A stretch of 64,000 bases of DNA, taken from contig JAUIFF010000005.1 in assembly GCA_030429545.1 (NCBI GenBank), positions 372,001-436,000 of the forward strand, in the 5' to 3' direction. This document shows, piece by piece, positions 9,228 to 18,873 of this stretch. The stretch's first letter is position 1; every line of letters begins with the position of its first letter. Under the pieces are notes generated by a model. That model saw only the letters and a program-made list of their open reading frames with translations, made no database searches and was not told the origin of the DNA. The position numbers and the translations under genes were made by a program. This DNA comes from Polyangia bacterium (GTDB lineage: Bacteria; Myxococcota_A; Polyangia; Nannocystales; Nannocystaceae).

Positions 9228-11081
9228 ATGGCACAGAAAATAGTCGGCCTCGATCTCGGAACCCACTCGGTCAAAGCGGTGCTTATTAGCTCCGGGTTGC
9301 GGGGTGCGCAGGTACTCGAAACCTGCGAGCAGGTGCTCGAAGACCCGCCCAAAAATCTGACCGCGGCCCTGCACGCGGCGGTCGAGGTTGGGATTGGCTT
9401 GTTGCGGCAAAAGGGGTGGCACGAGCATGCCCTGGGCTTGGTGTTACCTGGCCAAGTGGGCAGCTACCGGGTGCTCAACTTTCCATTTGGCGACGCCCGC
9501 CGGATCGCCCAGGTTGTCGCGTTTGAAGCCGACGGTCAGTTTGCCGTGCCGCTCGAGCAACTCGAGTACGACCACATTGTCGTGTCATCCTCGCGCTCGA
9601 GTGGCAAAGCCCTGGTGGTGGCGATCAAACGCGAACTTGTCGAGGAACTCTCGGCTGTGTTTAAGGCGGCCGAGATCGATTTGAAGCTGATGACGCTGGC
9701 CCCGATTGCGGTCGCGCAGGCACTTGCGGGCGCACCGGTTCCGGAACTACCGAGCACCGAAGAAGACGCGCCCGAGCAACCCGCGGCGGCTCTTGTGATC
9801 GACATGGGTCACCGCCTCACCCAGATGTTGGCCATGGGTAGCAAGGGTCCGTTGACGGCTCGGGTTGTGCGGCGGGGGAGCTATCAAATCACCCGTGCGG
9901 TGGCCAAGGCCCTGGGTTGCGACACCCAGACGGCCGAGGCGGCCAAGCTGCGAGATGCCACGGCTCCGCATGCGGGGCTCGACGCCCGGGCCCAAGGTCT
10001 GCCGATGACCGCGGCGGTTGGCTCGGCACTCGAACCCTTGCTGCGAGAGATTGAACATACACGGATGTGGCTGCGTACCGAACACGGACGGGAAGTCAGC
10101 GTGGTTCGCCTGCTCGGCGGGGGTTCCCAACTCAACGGGCTCGATGTGTATTTACAAGAACACCTAGAGCTTCCGGTTGAGCGGGCGGCCCCGAGTGAGG
10201 GCAAGGGCCTGCGAAAGCTCGGTGCCCGCGATTGGACAACGGCCTGCGCTGCCCTAGGCGGTGCCATGGGAGCCGCCCGTCGGCCATTGATTCAGCTCTA
10301 CGCCGACACCACGGTCGAGGGCGAGGGGGGCGGCTGGGTAATCGAACGCCTGCCCGCGGTGGCGGCGATTGGTCTGGCGATCTTGGCAGCTGGCTCGTTG
10401 GACACGATCGCGCGGCTAGGCGCACTCGAGGCCGAGGAGCAGGCCTATCGCAATGAGTTGGCAACCCTCAGTCAAAAGCTTTTCGACGAAGAAGTCACCA
10501 GCGAAGAGGACATCAAGGCACGCCTCGACACCGGTAGTGGTCAGGACCTCACCAAACTAATCACCGAGCGTGGCGCGGTGGAGGTGCTGGCTGTTATCGC
10601 CAAGGCGAGTCGCCCGGCCGGGCCCAAACCGGCAGCAGCGGGCGACGGCAGTTTGGTGATGCCCGGGGCACCGGTGGCTTCGGATGGCACGATGGCCGGC
10701 CCACGTGACCCTGCGGGCAGGTTGGTCAATCCCGATGGCTCGCCGATGACGGCAACCGACCCGGCCACCGGGGCACCGCTGTCGCCCACGGTTGATGACG
10801 GAGAAGAGGCCGCGGCAGCTCCTGCCGACGCCGATGCCGGGATTACCTGGGAGGACGAGCTCCACGTCCAGTACATCGAGATCCGCGAAAACAAGATCAA
10901 GCTCAAGGCCGCTGCCAACTGGACCTCGGCCAAGGAGCGACTCAAACGCAAGTTATCTGCAATTACATGTATCAACGACGTCCTCGACGGTGGCCGGGTG
11001 CTCGACCAAAATGATCGCAAGGTGTTTGAAATCGAGATCGACCACGACTGCTACGTGCGCCCGTTGGAGGTGGAGACATGA
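9228..11081 (+). CDS. gspL: Type II secretion inner-membrane protein GspL (PilM-like)
   Basis: Bitopic inner-membrane protein linking the GspE ATPase to GspM. The N-terminal actin-like cytoplasmic domain begins with GLDLGTHSVKAV (phosphate-1-like loop) and contains LVIDMGHRLTQ near residue 190. The transmembrane helix is about 377-395, followed by a coiled coil. A long Pro/Ala/Gly/Asp-rich linker (about 460-545) and a ferredoxin-like C-terminal domain end the protein. It has 617 aa against about 400 in enterobacteria; the N-domain resembles PilM as much as GspL. ATGA overlap with gspM. Confidence 0.9.
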   Translation: MAQKIVGLDLGTHSVKAVLISSGLRGAQVLETCEQVLEDPPKNLTAALHAAVEVGIGLLRQKGWHEHALGLVLPGQVGSYRVLNFPFGDARRIAQVVAFEADGQFAVPLEQLEYDHIVVSSSRSSGKALVVAIKRELVEELSAVFKAAEIDLKLMTLAPIAVAQALAGAPVPELPSTEEDAPEQPAAALVIDMGHRLTQMLAMGSKGPLTARVVRRGSYQITRAVAKALGCDTQTAEAAKLRDATAPHAGLDARAQGLPMTAAVGSALEPLLREIEHTRMWLRTEHGREVSVVRLLGGGSQLNGLDVYLQEHLELPVERAAPSEGKGLRKLGARDWTTACAALGGAMGAARRPLIQLYADTTVEGEGGGWVIERLPAVAAIGLAILAAGSLDTIARLGALEAEEQAYRNELATLSQKLFDEEVTSEEDIKARLDTGSGQDLTKLITERGAVEVLAVIAKASRPAGPKPAAAGDGSLVMPGAPVASDGTMAGPRDPAGRLVNPDGSPMTATDPATGAPLSPTVDDGEEAAAAPADADAGITWEDELHVQYIEIRENKIKLKAAANWTSAKERLKRKLSAITCINDVLDGGRVLDQNDRKVFEIEIDHDCYVRPLEVET

Positions 11082-11743
11082 GTTCCCGAGTTGCCATGCG
11101 CGGCGGGTTTTTGGCCCGTCTGACCCCGCGGGAGCGCAAGCTCATCGCCCTGCTTGTGGTGGTGTTTTTCGCCGTTGCGACCACCTTGTTGTTTTTGGTG
11201 CGACGCGACCGCTACCACGAGGTCCGCGAGAACATTGCCAGCATGAAGCGCAGTATCGAGTTGATCCAGCGCAAAGGTAGTATGTACACCGAACAGCTGG
11301 CCGACAAAGAGAAGAAGGAGAGCAGCATCGGCAGCGAGGAGTTGGTGTTCTCGGTTCAGGTCGAGCAGGCTTCAACTTCGACGTTTGAGGAGAGCAAGGT
11401 CCGCAACGAAGAGGAGAAGCAAATCCTCGATTTGGGCGGAGGGTTGTTTAAACGGCTGTATGCACTCCAGCTCAAGAACGTCACGCTCGATGAGTTGCTC
11501 AAGTTTCTCAAGGCCGCCGAGACCAAAAAGGGCCACATCATCCATACCCACCGGTTGATGGTCCGCTCGCCCACCCACGTTGAAGACCAACTCAATGTCG
11601 AGATCGATTTGGCGACCTGGGAGCTTCGCCGCGTTCAAGGTGAAGATGCCGACAAGGACGAGGACGACGGCGACTCGGACAAAAAAGATGACAAGCGCAG
11701 CGATAGCAAACGCAGCGACAGCAAACGCCGCGGAGGTTCGTGA
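11078..11743 (+). CDS. gspM: Type II secretion inner-membrane protein GspM
   Basis: Partner of GspL in the inner-membrane platform. The ATG overlaps the gspL stop. Residues 15-22 are LTPRERKL, a typical GspM/PilO pre-membrane motif, followed by one transmembrane helix (about 24-42), a coiled coil and a small periplasmic domain. The last 30 residues are a hydrophilic Asp/Lys/Ser/Arg tail. The length of 221 aa is near the family norm. The GGAGG in its final codons serves as ribosome site for gspN. Confidence 0.88.
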   Translation: MSSRVAMRGGFLARLTPRERKLIALLVVVFFAVATTLLFLVRRDRYHEVRENIASMKRSIELIQRKGSMYTEQLADKEKKESSIGSEELVFSVQVEQASTSTFEESKVRNEEEKQILDLGGGLFKRLYALQLKNVTLDELLKFLKAAETKKGHIIHTHRLMVRSPTHVEDQLNVEIDLATWELRRVQGEDADKDEDDGDSDKKDDKRSDSKRSDSKRRGGS

Positions 11744-13194
11744 TGAAGCTAAAACTCAAACTTCCTGGCGCAGGCGGCTTTAAGGGCAAGGGCACAAGTG
11801 GACGCAAGCTGCTCAAACAGGCCAAGCGTGTGGTTGGCTACGTGGGTCTGTTTGTCTTCGTATTTTTGTTTGCGGCCTGGCTGAGCATTCCGACGGAAGC
11901 GATTGCCTGGCGCATTGGCCATGAAGCGCGCAAAGCCGGCTACGCCATCGATGTTGGCGATGTCTCGATTTCGCTGTTTGGCGGGGCCACGTTGCACGAG
12001 GTGACCTGGATCTACGATCCGTCGCGCCCCGGCCAGATTCCCGAGAACTTTTATTTAGAGGAGGTCGATGTCGACGTCTCGCTGCTGTCACTGCTGATCG
12101 GGCGGTTGAGCATCGATGTCGAAACGGCCATTGACGATGCAACGATCACCGCGTCGTATACCAGCTCGTCTTCCAACGCGACGATTCAGGTCGAGGTCAA
12201 TGACCTCCCGCTTTATGAGGTGCCCAAGCTACGCCAGTCGGTCAATGCACCGGTGACCGGGTTATTTGGCCTCAAGGTCGACCTCGCGATGGAGGAGAAC
12301 AAGTGGGTCAACGCCGAAGGTACGATCGAGCTGTCGTGCACCGAGTGTGCTGTGGGCGATGGCGAGACATTGGTGTATGTACCAGGAGTTAAGTCGGGCC
12401 TACTGGCTGAGGGCGTGACCCTGCCGGAAATTGAGTTTGGCACCCTCAAGGGCACCCTGCGGGTGGCCAAGGGCGTGGCCGCGACCGAGGGGCTGGAGAC
12501 CACCAGCAAGGATCTTCAGGCGAAGATTTCAGGGGCGATGAGCCTGAAGGACCCGTTTAAGAAGTCGCGTGTCGATTTTCAAATCAAGTTCATGCTGACC
12601 GACGCCCTGCTCGAGAAGAGTGAAAAACTCAGCTTCGTGCTCAAGACCGTCGACAAGCGGGCGCGGCTTGAGGGCGACGAAGAGGGATGGTTGGCTTACA
12701 GCCTTTACGGCTCGATCGGCCGTCCGCGGTTCTTGCCGCACAAGGCAAAGTCGGCGGTCGATAAGCGCCGTGAACGGCGGGAGAAGGCGCGAAAGAAGGC
12801 AGACGACAAGGCCAAGAAAAAGCGCCAAAAGGACGCCAAGAAGAAGGCGAAAAAGCCGGCCAAAAAACCGGTGAAACCCACCGTCACCAAGGACGATAAA
12901 AAAGACGCGATGGATCGCAATGGGGCCGCGAGCCCGCGCGAGGAGCCCAAGGACGAACCCAAAGAAGACGAGGCCAAGGACGACAGCAAAGAAGAGGACG
13001 CGACCGACCGCCCGGCATTGCCACCCGAGGAGCCCGAAGGCGAGGAAAGTGCCGAGCAGGGGTCGGAAGCTGGAGATACTGGCGAGAGCGATGACACCCA
13101 GGCCGGTGGTGAAGGTGGCGGCGAAGGTGGTGGCGAGGGACAGGACGACGGTGCCACGGCTGCCGAGGGTGAAGAGCCCCCGCGCGGTGACTAG
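11743..13194 (+). CDS. gspN: Type II secretion GspN family protein with charged tail
   Basis: Bitopic AsmA-like protein found at the end of T2SS operons in myxobacteria and relatives; its role in secretion is uncertain. ATG at 11743 is chosen because GGAGG lies six bases upstream; a GTG at 11740 is also in frame. Membrane helix about 32-52, then a beta-rich domain to about residue 330. The last 140 residues are low complexity: first strongly basic (RREKARKKADDKAKKK), then Glu/Asp-rich and finally Gly-rich. The tail would lie in the periplasm and is unusual for the family. Confidence 0.85.
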   Translation: MKLKLKLPGAGGFKGKGTSGRKLLKQAKRVVGYVGLFVFVFLFAAWLSIPTEAIAWRIGHEARKAGYAIDVGDVSISLFGGATLHEVTWIYDPSRPGQIPENFYLEEVDVDVSLLSLLIGRLSIDVETAIDDATITASYTSSSSNATIQVEVNDLPLYEVPKLRQSVNAPVTGLFGLKVDLAMEENKWVNAEGTIELSCTECAVGDGETLVYVPGVKSGLLAEGVTLPEIEFGTLKGTLRVAKGVAATEGLETTSKDLQAKISGAMSLKDPFKKSRVDFQIKFMLTDALLEKSEKLSFVLKTVDKRARLEGDEEGWLAYSLYGSIGRPRFLPHKAKSAVDKRRERREKARKKADDKAKKKRQKDAKKKAKKPAKKPVKPTVTKDDKKDAMDRNGAASPREEPKDEPKEDEAKDDSKEEDATDRPALPPEEPEGEESAEQGSEAGDTGESDDTQAGGEGGGEGGGEGQDDGATAAEGEEPPRGD

Positions 13195-13312
13195 CAGTGG
13201 ATTTCTCGTCGCGCTGACTCGCTTGCCGATGTTGCCGATGCAATTCGCGGGGCCCGACCATCGACAAAATCTTCGGCGTAAAACGCCGCGCAAGAATACC
13301 CAAGGCTGCTAG

Positions 13313-14062
13313 ATGAACCTCCTGCTGCTGACGCCGGACGACCTCACCGAAGCACACCGGGCTGTTGTCCGGGGGCGTCGGCTCGAGCACATGCGAAAGA
13401 TTGTACGTGCAAAGGTTGGCGACCGGGTCAAGGTTGGCCTGTTGCGCGGGCCCGAACGCGCGACCACGGGGACGTTGGCAAACCTGTGTGGCCAGACAGG
13501 GGAGGCTGAGATCACGGCGCTTGACCGCGAGCGCCTAGAGTTGCGTTTTACCCTCGCACATCCGCCGCCCAAACCATTGCCGGTACAACTAATTGTCGCG
13601 CTCCCACGGCCGCCGACGTTTCACAAGGTTTTGCAGCAGGCCACCGCAATGGGGGTCAAGCGGTTTGTATTTGTCCATGCTGCACGGGTCGAGGGCAGTT
13701 ACTGGACCTCGCGCGCGCTCAAGGGCGATGGTCCAAAAAACCATATGATGCTGGGGCTCGAGCAGGCGCGCGACACGGTGTTGCCGACGATCGAGTACCA
13801 CCGCAAGTTGCATGTATTTTTTGAGACCCGCTACCGTGAGCTCGTTGCCGGCACCGATGTCTTGCTCGGTCATCCGGCTGGCACCGGGCACATGCCCACG
13901 GGCATCGCAAACATGCGGACGTTAGTGATCGGCCCCGAGGGAGGGTGGATCGATCGCGAGGTCGAACGTTTTATTGCCGAGGGGGCACAGCTGTGGTCAC
14001 TCGGTCCGCGGATCCTGCGGGTCGAAACGGCCGTGGTCGCGATGTTGGCAAAGCTCGCGTAG
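13313..14062 (+). CDS. rsmE: 16S rRNA (uracil-1498-N3) methyltransferase RsmE
   Basis: SPOUT-family enzyme that methylates U1498 of 16S rRNA using S-adenosylmethionine. The 249 residues match the family. The N-terminal PUA-like domain has RRLEHMRKIVRAKVGD. The C-terminal knot has the diagnostic VIGPEGGW (about 207) and the final LGPRILRVETA loop. It lies 118 bases after gspN, a gap holding only a small CGGCGT/ACGCCG hairpin (13274-13288), so it may be read through from the T2SS operon. The neighbour on the other strand ends 21 bases away. Confidence 0.93.
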   Translation: MNLLLLTPDDLTEAHRAVVRGRRLEHMRKIVRAKVGDRVKVGLLRGPERATTGTLANLCGQTGEAEITALDRERLELRFTLAHPPPKPLPVQLIVALPRPPTFHKVLQQATAMGVKRFVFVHAARVEGSYWTSRALKGDGPKNHMMLGLEQARDTVLPTIEYHRKLHVFFETRYRELVAGTDVLLGHPAGTGHMPTGIANMRTLVIGPEGGWIDREVERFIAEGAQLWSLGPRILRVETAVVAMLAKLA

Positions 14063-14083
14063 CCGGCACCTTGGTCGTCGATG

Positions 14084-16219
14084 CTAGGAGCGTTTGAGGT
14101 CGACCACCAAAGGTGTACTTGCAAGGTTTCCGAAGGCGTCGCGGGCCCGCACAACCACGCGGTGTTTACCCGGGGTCAAGCCCTTGGGTAGCTCGAGCAC
14201 AAACTCTTCGCTGGGTGAGTCGAACACCCCGTCGACGGCACTCGCGGCGCGAAACGGCCCGCCATCGACACTGTAGGCGACGTCGTGGATATAGCTGCCG
14301 GTGTCGTTGGCCTGGCCCTTGATGGCCGTGCCGTTTTGGCTGAGCTTGGCAACCGTGGGGCGGGCCCGGTCGATCGTAAACGGTGCACTGACAAGTTTAT
14401 CGGTTTGCGCCCGCCCCGAGCCGTTGCTCGGCTCATCGCTGGCGGTGACTTCGACTTCGTAGGTGCCGTCGGGCACGCTGTCGAGTTCGAGTGAGAGCTT
14501 GGTTTTGGTCAGTAGCTTGTCGGCCTTGCCCAGGTCGATCCACTGCTGGTCGGAGCTGCCCTCCGGGCGGATTTTGACTGAGTAGATCAGGTCGTCGTCG
14601 TCGCGGGCATCGGAGCTCCACTTGATCGTGACCTCGGGATCGGGCTCGTCGTTATCGCTGCGCTCAAAGTCTGGAGTTTCGACGGTCACGGTCTTGACCA
14701 TCGGCGGCAGGTTTTCGGGCGCGTAGTAGACCTTGAACTCGCGGACCTCGGCCTCGGGTGACTGGAGGCTGACCTCGAGTTGTAAAAACCGGCGCTTGCC
14801 CACACCCAAGCTGCCCCATTGGCCATCTTGGCGTTTTTTCAGGTGGACCGGTTTCCACTCGCTCCAACGCTTGTCTGGCTCGTCGCCCGGGCCGACGCGG
14901 GCCCGCACGCTGAACTTGCCCTGGCCACGGACCATCAGTTGGCCATAGGTCGCCGGCTGCTCGGCGTCGAACACCTCAGAGCGGTAGATCGAGGCCTTGG
15001 GCTTGGTTTTGTTGGAGAGGTGATAAACGGCCGCGCCGTCGCCTGTGGTGGCGATCAGCGACTTGTCGGGGAGGGCACACAGCGAGGTCGTTTGCCGCTC
15101 GTCAAAGTTGCTGACGGTCGCCCGGTCGCGGCGGCCCCGGACGCGGTAGACCTTGCCGTCGTAACTCGACGACACGTAGGCCGTGCCGGCCATGTCCCCA
15201 GCGACAACCGAGGTGAAGTACTGCTTGCTCTTGCCCAGCCAGATGTCCCAGGTCGCTTCGCCGGCGCGCGAGGGGTCGAGGCGGGTACCCATTGAGACGT
15301 GGTACAGGCGCCCACTGGCCTTGATGTCCTCGGATTTATGCCCGGCCTTGCCCTCGGCATTTTGGCCGATCAGGCTGGTGCGGTTGAGTGTTTTGGTGAG
15401 GGCGTCGAGGCTGCTGAGCCCGCGCGAGCTAAACTTGTTGACCACCGCGAGCAGGCCGTTGCCGGTGACCGCGAGCGAGCGGACCTCGTCGCCGCTAAAA
15501 TCGTGGAGCAGGACGCCGTCGGTGTTGTCGGGAATGACCTGGTAGAGCTTGGCCTGCGGAGATGTACCTGCAACGATTTCGCCACCCACCGCCAGCACAC
15601 TCAGCAGGTTTTTTTCGGGGACGTCGAGCAGCATCTTGGCATTTTTACCGTTGAGGTCGAGCGAGTAGAGCTCGCCCTTGGGCCCGGTGGCGACCAACAG
15701 ACGGCCCTTGTGTACCTGCAACTGCCAGATCTGTTTGACGTCGAGTTTGGCGAACTCGCTGACCTTGCCCTTGGGGCTAATTCGGTGGATGGTGCCGCCC
15801 GGGAGGGTGGCGGCCACGATATCTCCGTTGGGCAGCCGGGTGAGGGTCGAAACGACCACGCCGGGGAGGTCGGCGAGTTTTTGGACGGTCGGCTGTTTGC
15901 CGGGCTTACCCGGTTTGACGCGATAGAGGCCGGCCTTGTCGGCGGTGCCGATGAGCACCTCTCCCTTGGCACCGGGTGCGCAGGTATACACGGTCGACGG
16001 CTCGAGCTCGGCGCGGGTTGGCTGCAAACCAACGGTCACGCGGCCAGAGCCCTCGATCGCCGCCCCCTCGACTTCACCGCTGTCAAAGTCGTCGTAGCTC
16101 TCGACGTGAAATGTTTGGGTACCTCCGGCGGCGGCCGGCTGCACCGGCGTCGCAGCAAAAAGTGCACATACACAAGAGGCGAGCAAGCGGATGCAAACAG
16201 GTGAATTCGGGCGGTACAT
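14084..16219 (-). CDS. Exported beta-propeller / Ig-like protein
   Basis: 711-residue protein with a signal peptide (about 1-32, cleaved after PAAAG). The N-terminal two thirds consist of repeats reading like propeller blades (LYRVKPGK, IHRISPKG, LYSLDLNG, LYQVIPD), as in NHL or SMP-30-type propellers. From about residue 430 come beta-sandwich segments, including one that reads like a fibronectin-III/cadherin module (TYEVEVTASDEPSNG) and a final Ig-like domain (GKHRVVVRARDAFGN). No catalytic motif is visible. It is the last gene of a three-gene minus-strand operon, starting 12 bases after the S55 peptidase stop, so it may be that peptidase's partner or substrate. Function unknown. Confidence 0.8.
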   Translation of the reverse strand: MYRPNSPVCIRLLASCVCALFAATPVQPAAAGGTQTFHVESYDDFDSGEVEGAAIEGSGRVTVGLQPTRAELEPSTVYTCAPGAKGEVLIGTADKAGLYRVKPGKPGKQPTVQKLADLPGVVVSTLTRLPNGDIVAATLPGGTIHRISPKGKVSEFAKLDVKQIWQLQVHKGRLLVATGPKGELYSLDLNGKNAKMLLDVPEKNLLSVLAVGGEIVAGTSPQAKLYQVIPDNTDGVLLHDFSGDEVRSLAVTGNGLLAVVNKFSSRGLSSLDALTKTLNRTSLIGQNAEGKAGHKSEDIKASGRLYHVSMGTRLDPSRAGEATWDIWLGKSKQYFTSVVAGDMAGTAYVSSSYDGKVYRVRGRRDRATVSNFDERQTTSLCALPDKSLIATTGDGAAVYHLSNKTKPKASIYRSEVFDAEQPATYGQLMVRGQGKFSVRARVGPGDEPDKRWSEWKPVHLKKRQDGQWGSLGVGKRRFLQLEVSLQSPEAEVREFKVYYAPENLPPMVKTVTVETPDFERSDNDEPDPEVTIKWSSDARDDDDLIYSVKIRPEGSSDQQWIDLGKADKLLTKTKLSLELDSVPDGTYEVEVTASDEPSNGSGRAQTDKLVSAPFTIDRARPTVAKLSQNGTAIKGQANDTGSYIHDVAYSVDGGPFRAASAVDGVFDSPSEEFVLELPKGLTPGKHRVVVRARDAFGNLASTPLVVDLKRS

Positions 16220-16231
16220 GGTGGTTGCGCG

Positions 16232-18139
16232 TTAGGGGTGTGCCCGCTTAGGCAGGACAGAAACCTTGAGTTTATGGCTTCCCTCAATGAGGGTTTTGGT
16301 CGGAATTACGCGGCGGGCCATCTGTTTAAACGGCACAGCGGCTCGGGTATCGCCACGCGGCTGAAGGGTGTGCAACACGCTCCCGGGGAGGTCGGTCAAC
16401 AACCCGTCGCGCGAGGACAGCCCCTCCTGCTCACGGTAGATCGTCGCAACCATCGAGCGCGAGGGGTAGGACTGTTCGAGGGTATCGATGAGGTCGTCTA
16501 GGTTGTTGGGCATCGGCCGATAGGGCCGCACGTAGTCGCCACCGGTGATTTCGATGAGCACATCTTCGTCGGCCGCGTCGTCGGGGATCCGCAGTTCTAA
16601 AAACTCGCGCCGCTCCACGCCCTTGAGCGTGCGAAAGTCGATCGCAAGGCGCACGAGGTCACCGGCGTGGACATCCCCCTGGGCCACCCTTACGCGGGCG
16701 ATTTCTTCGACGGGGTCGCCGTACTCCATGCTGATCCACTGCTCGACCGAGCGGATTTCGGCGACCTCGAATTGGTTGTCGAGCAGGGCCGCCATCACAA
16801 ACACGCCGCGGGCCTGGCCGATGCTGCGCGGGGTGGCGCCCATCGGGAAAAACGTTTCCTCGCTCACCACCAATTCGCGCGGGCCCTTAGAGGTTGTAAG
16901 TGCAATTTTTTGCTTGATGGTCGCGGTGAGGTCGACGGCATCGGTGCCGGCCTCCTCGGCAGCGTCGACCAGCAGGGCCGAGACCAGGCGTGGCGTGAGA
17001 TCGACGGCCTTGGCGACCTCGCTGCGATAGGTCCGTGGTGGGATGTCGGCCTCGGCCGGCTTCATGTGGGTGATGACCGGAATCATCGTGGGGGTGAGGT
17101 CCGTGCGCACGCCGATCGCGGCCTGGCGGTCTTGGACCATGGTTCCTTGTAGGGTCAACGGACTCGCGATTTTGTTGGAGCGCCGGACACTGGGGATGAT
17201 GACATGGACACGGGCGTCGGCGATTGGGACTTCGCTGGGGCCCTCGTCGAACATCGGGTGGCCAAACGCCAACAGCCGCTCACCCTGTTTGCCACCGACC
17301 CACGTCACGGTGCCGTTGACCGCGGTTGCGTTGTCGCCACGGGTGAGCAGGACCGAGAGCGAGTCGCCGGGCTTCCACTGCTTTTTGGGCCCGGACATGT
17401 CTCTTGTGCCACCTCCGCCGCCGCTGCCACCCCCGCCACGGGTAGCGACCATGCCGAGCTGTTCCGACAACATGCGGGTGGCGGTCGGACCAAAGCCGCT
17501 GACGGCCATCGGCGTGTCGAGGCGCTGCAGTCCGGCGCTGGGGTTGAGGTCGCCCGGGCGCCGACGTGGAGGCAGAGGCGAGACGTTGAGCCCGAGCATG
17601 GCGTCGGCCCAACCCCTTGTACCTGCACGGGTTGTCCCGCGCGAGGTGCCGGTGTTTTTACCGTGGGGCAAAACCTTGGGGCGAAACGGCAGCGCGTCGA
17701 CAGCGAGCATGTTCTCGATCGGCGAAATCCCACCGATCGGGTCCTTGTTGTAGCTGTAGCCGTAGGCGAGGGCACCGGCGAGTTTGCCCTCGATATAGAT
17801 CGGGCTGCCACTCATGCCGCCGACGATGCCTGTGTGCATCAGCCGTGGATCGTTCGAGCGAAACAGGACGGTGTCCTGGCGCGGGAGGTAGTCGCGGACC
17901 ACATCGATGACTTCGATTTCAAAGCGGTCGGACTTGGTGCCCGAAAAGACAGTTACCGCGTAGCCCTTCATCCCGGGGCGGATGTCTTTGATCGGCATGA
18001 TCGGCGTGCTCGTCGGAGCGGCCGAAGGTTCGGAGATCGCAAGGCCAAAGATCGATGCGGTCAATGCCCCACAGACAGTGAGGGTGATCGCAGCCGACCG
18101 GTGGCGAGGCACGGGTCTTGACTCACGGTTTTGCGGCAT
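16232..18139 (-). CDS. SpoIVB-type serine peptidase (family S55)
   Basis: Signal-anchored protein of 635 aa related to the sporulation signalling protease SpoIVB. The diagnostic region is GIVGGMSGSPIYIEGKLAGA (about residues 113-132), holding the catalytic Ser, followed by PIGGISPIENML. A second S55-type block, LLAFGHPMFDEG, is near 290. N-terminal signal/anchor about 18-40. A Gly-rich loop sits near 235. SpoIVB itself is about 425 aa with a PDZ domain; here no clear PDZ is seen and the C-terminal 250 residues are unassigned. Its start overlaps the end of the thioredoxin-like gene by 17 bases, indicating coupling. Likely periplasmic; substrate unknown. Confidence 0.85.
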   Translation of the reverse strand: MPQNRESRPVPRHRSAAITLTVCGALTASIFGLAISEPSAAPTSTPIMPIKDIRPGMKGYAVTVFSGTKSDRFEIEVIDVVRDYLPRQDTVLFRSNDPRLMHTGIVGGMSGSPIYIEGKLAGALAYGYSYNKDPIGGISPIENMLAVDALPFRPKVLPHGKNTGTSRGTTRAGTRGWADAMLGLNVSPLPPRRRPGDLNPSAGLQRLDTPMAVSGFGPTATRMLSEQLGMVATRGGGGSGGGGGTRDMSGPKKQWKPGDSLSVLLTRGDNATAVNGTVTWVGGKQGERLLAFGHPMFDEGPSEVPIADARVHVIIPSVRRSNKIASPLTLQGTMVQDRQAAIGVRTDLTPTMIPVITHMKPAEADIPPRTYRSEVAKAVDLTPRLVSALLVDAAEEAGTDAVDLTATIKQKIALTTSKGPRELVVSEETFFPMGATPRSIGQARGVFVMAALLDNQFEVAEIRSVEQWISMEYGDPVEEIARVRVAQGDVHAGDLVRLAIDFRTLKGVERREFLELRIPDDAADEDVLIEITGGDYVRPYRPMPNNLDDLIDTLEQSYPSRSMVATIYREQEGLSSRDGLLTDLPGSVLHTLQPRGDTRAAVPFKQMARRVIPTKTLIEGSHKLKVSVLPKRAHP

Positions 18140-18731
18140 GGCGCTCCAGGGCCTGCTTCATCGTACCGATGAGGTCGTCGTGGGGCATGTAGAAGTAGCG
18201 GTAGCGACTTCGCACCGGGTTTTGGATACTGGCATCGAGTTCGCCCTTGCCATCGAAAAACAGGATCCGCGGCACGTAGTTGCCATCGGGGGCGTGTTGT
18301 TCGACTTCGGGGGCGAGGTCTTGGTCGACGTTGACCATCACAAACTGCTCGCTGAGTTTGGCTAGCGGTGGGCTGTGAAACTGGGGTTTGAGCTTTTTAC
18401 ACTTGGGGCACCAGCTCGCGTGGACCAGCAACATCAGCGGGCGCCCGGTTTTTTTGGCCTCGGCAAATCCCTCGCTGAGGCCGCGCCAGGCGATGTTGTC
18501 GTTGAAGCCGTTGGACGGCGCGGTCGCTGCCGGATTGGCCGCAGTGGCCGGGGGCATGGCCGGGATTTCCTGCGCGCCTGCCTTTTTGGCTTCTGCCTTG
18601 GCTTCGGGTTTGGCCGCGTCGGTCGGTTCTGCTTCGGGGGTACCGCAGCCGAACGTGCACATGGCAAACAGCACAACCCGGGACAGGCGGGGAGAAAAGG
18701 AGGTCACAGCGCGGGACATTACCACGGGCAA
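18123..18731 (-). CDS. Thioredoxin-fold lipoprotein, TXNDC12/AGR-like
   Basis: 202-residue exported protein with a hydrophobic N-terminus ending in Cys (FAMCTFGCGT; an imperfect lipobox) and an Ala/Lys/Glu linker. A single thioredoxin domain has active site WCPKC near residue 109. The C-terminal part, YVPRILFFDGKG...YRYFYMPHDDLIGTMKQAL, resembles the eukaryotic ER oxidoreductase TXNDC12/AGR group more than DsbA or TlpA; this is by eye only. It is first in the operon and overlaps the S55 peptidase start, so it may handle disulfides of the two downstream exported proteins. Confidence 0.82.
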   Translation of the reverse strand: MPVVMSRAVTSFSPRLSRVVLFAMCTFGCGTPEAEPTDAAKPEAKAEAKKAGAQEIPAMPPATAANPAATAPSNGFNDNIAWRGLSEGFAEAKKTGRPLMLLVHASWCPKCKKLKPQFHSPPLAKLSEQFVMVNVDQDLAPEVEQHAPDGNYVPRILFFDGKGELDASIQNPVRSRYRYFYMPHDDLIGTMKQALERHAAKP

Positions 18732-18873
18732 TCACGGGTCTTTGTGGTGGATGGGCTAGGCAAACAGGTGAGAAATCCAGGCGAAGTGGGGCACCTGTGT
18801 CGTTTGGAACGCGCGGACAGGGCGCATGTTTCGTCGGCGGTTGAGTTGGTACGCGACTTGTATCGCGCCTGGT

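Noticed and set aside
14384..14393. TGCACTGACA as an iterated palindrome
   Set aside because: One mismatch in the conserved T; kept only as a near site and not counted.
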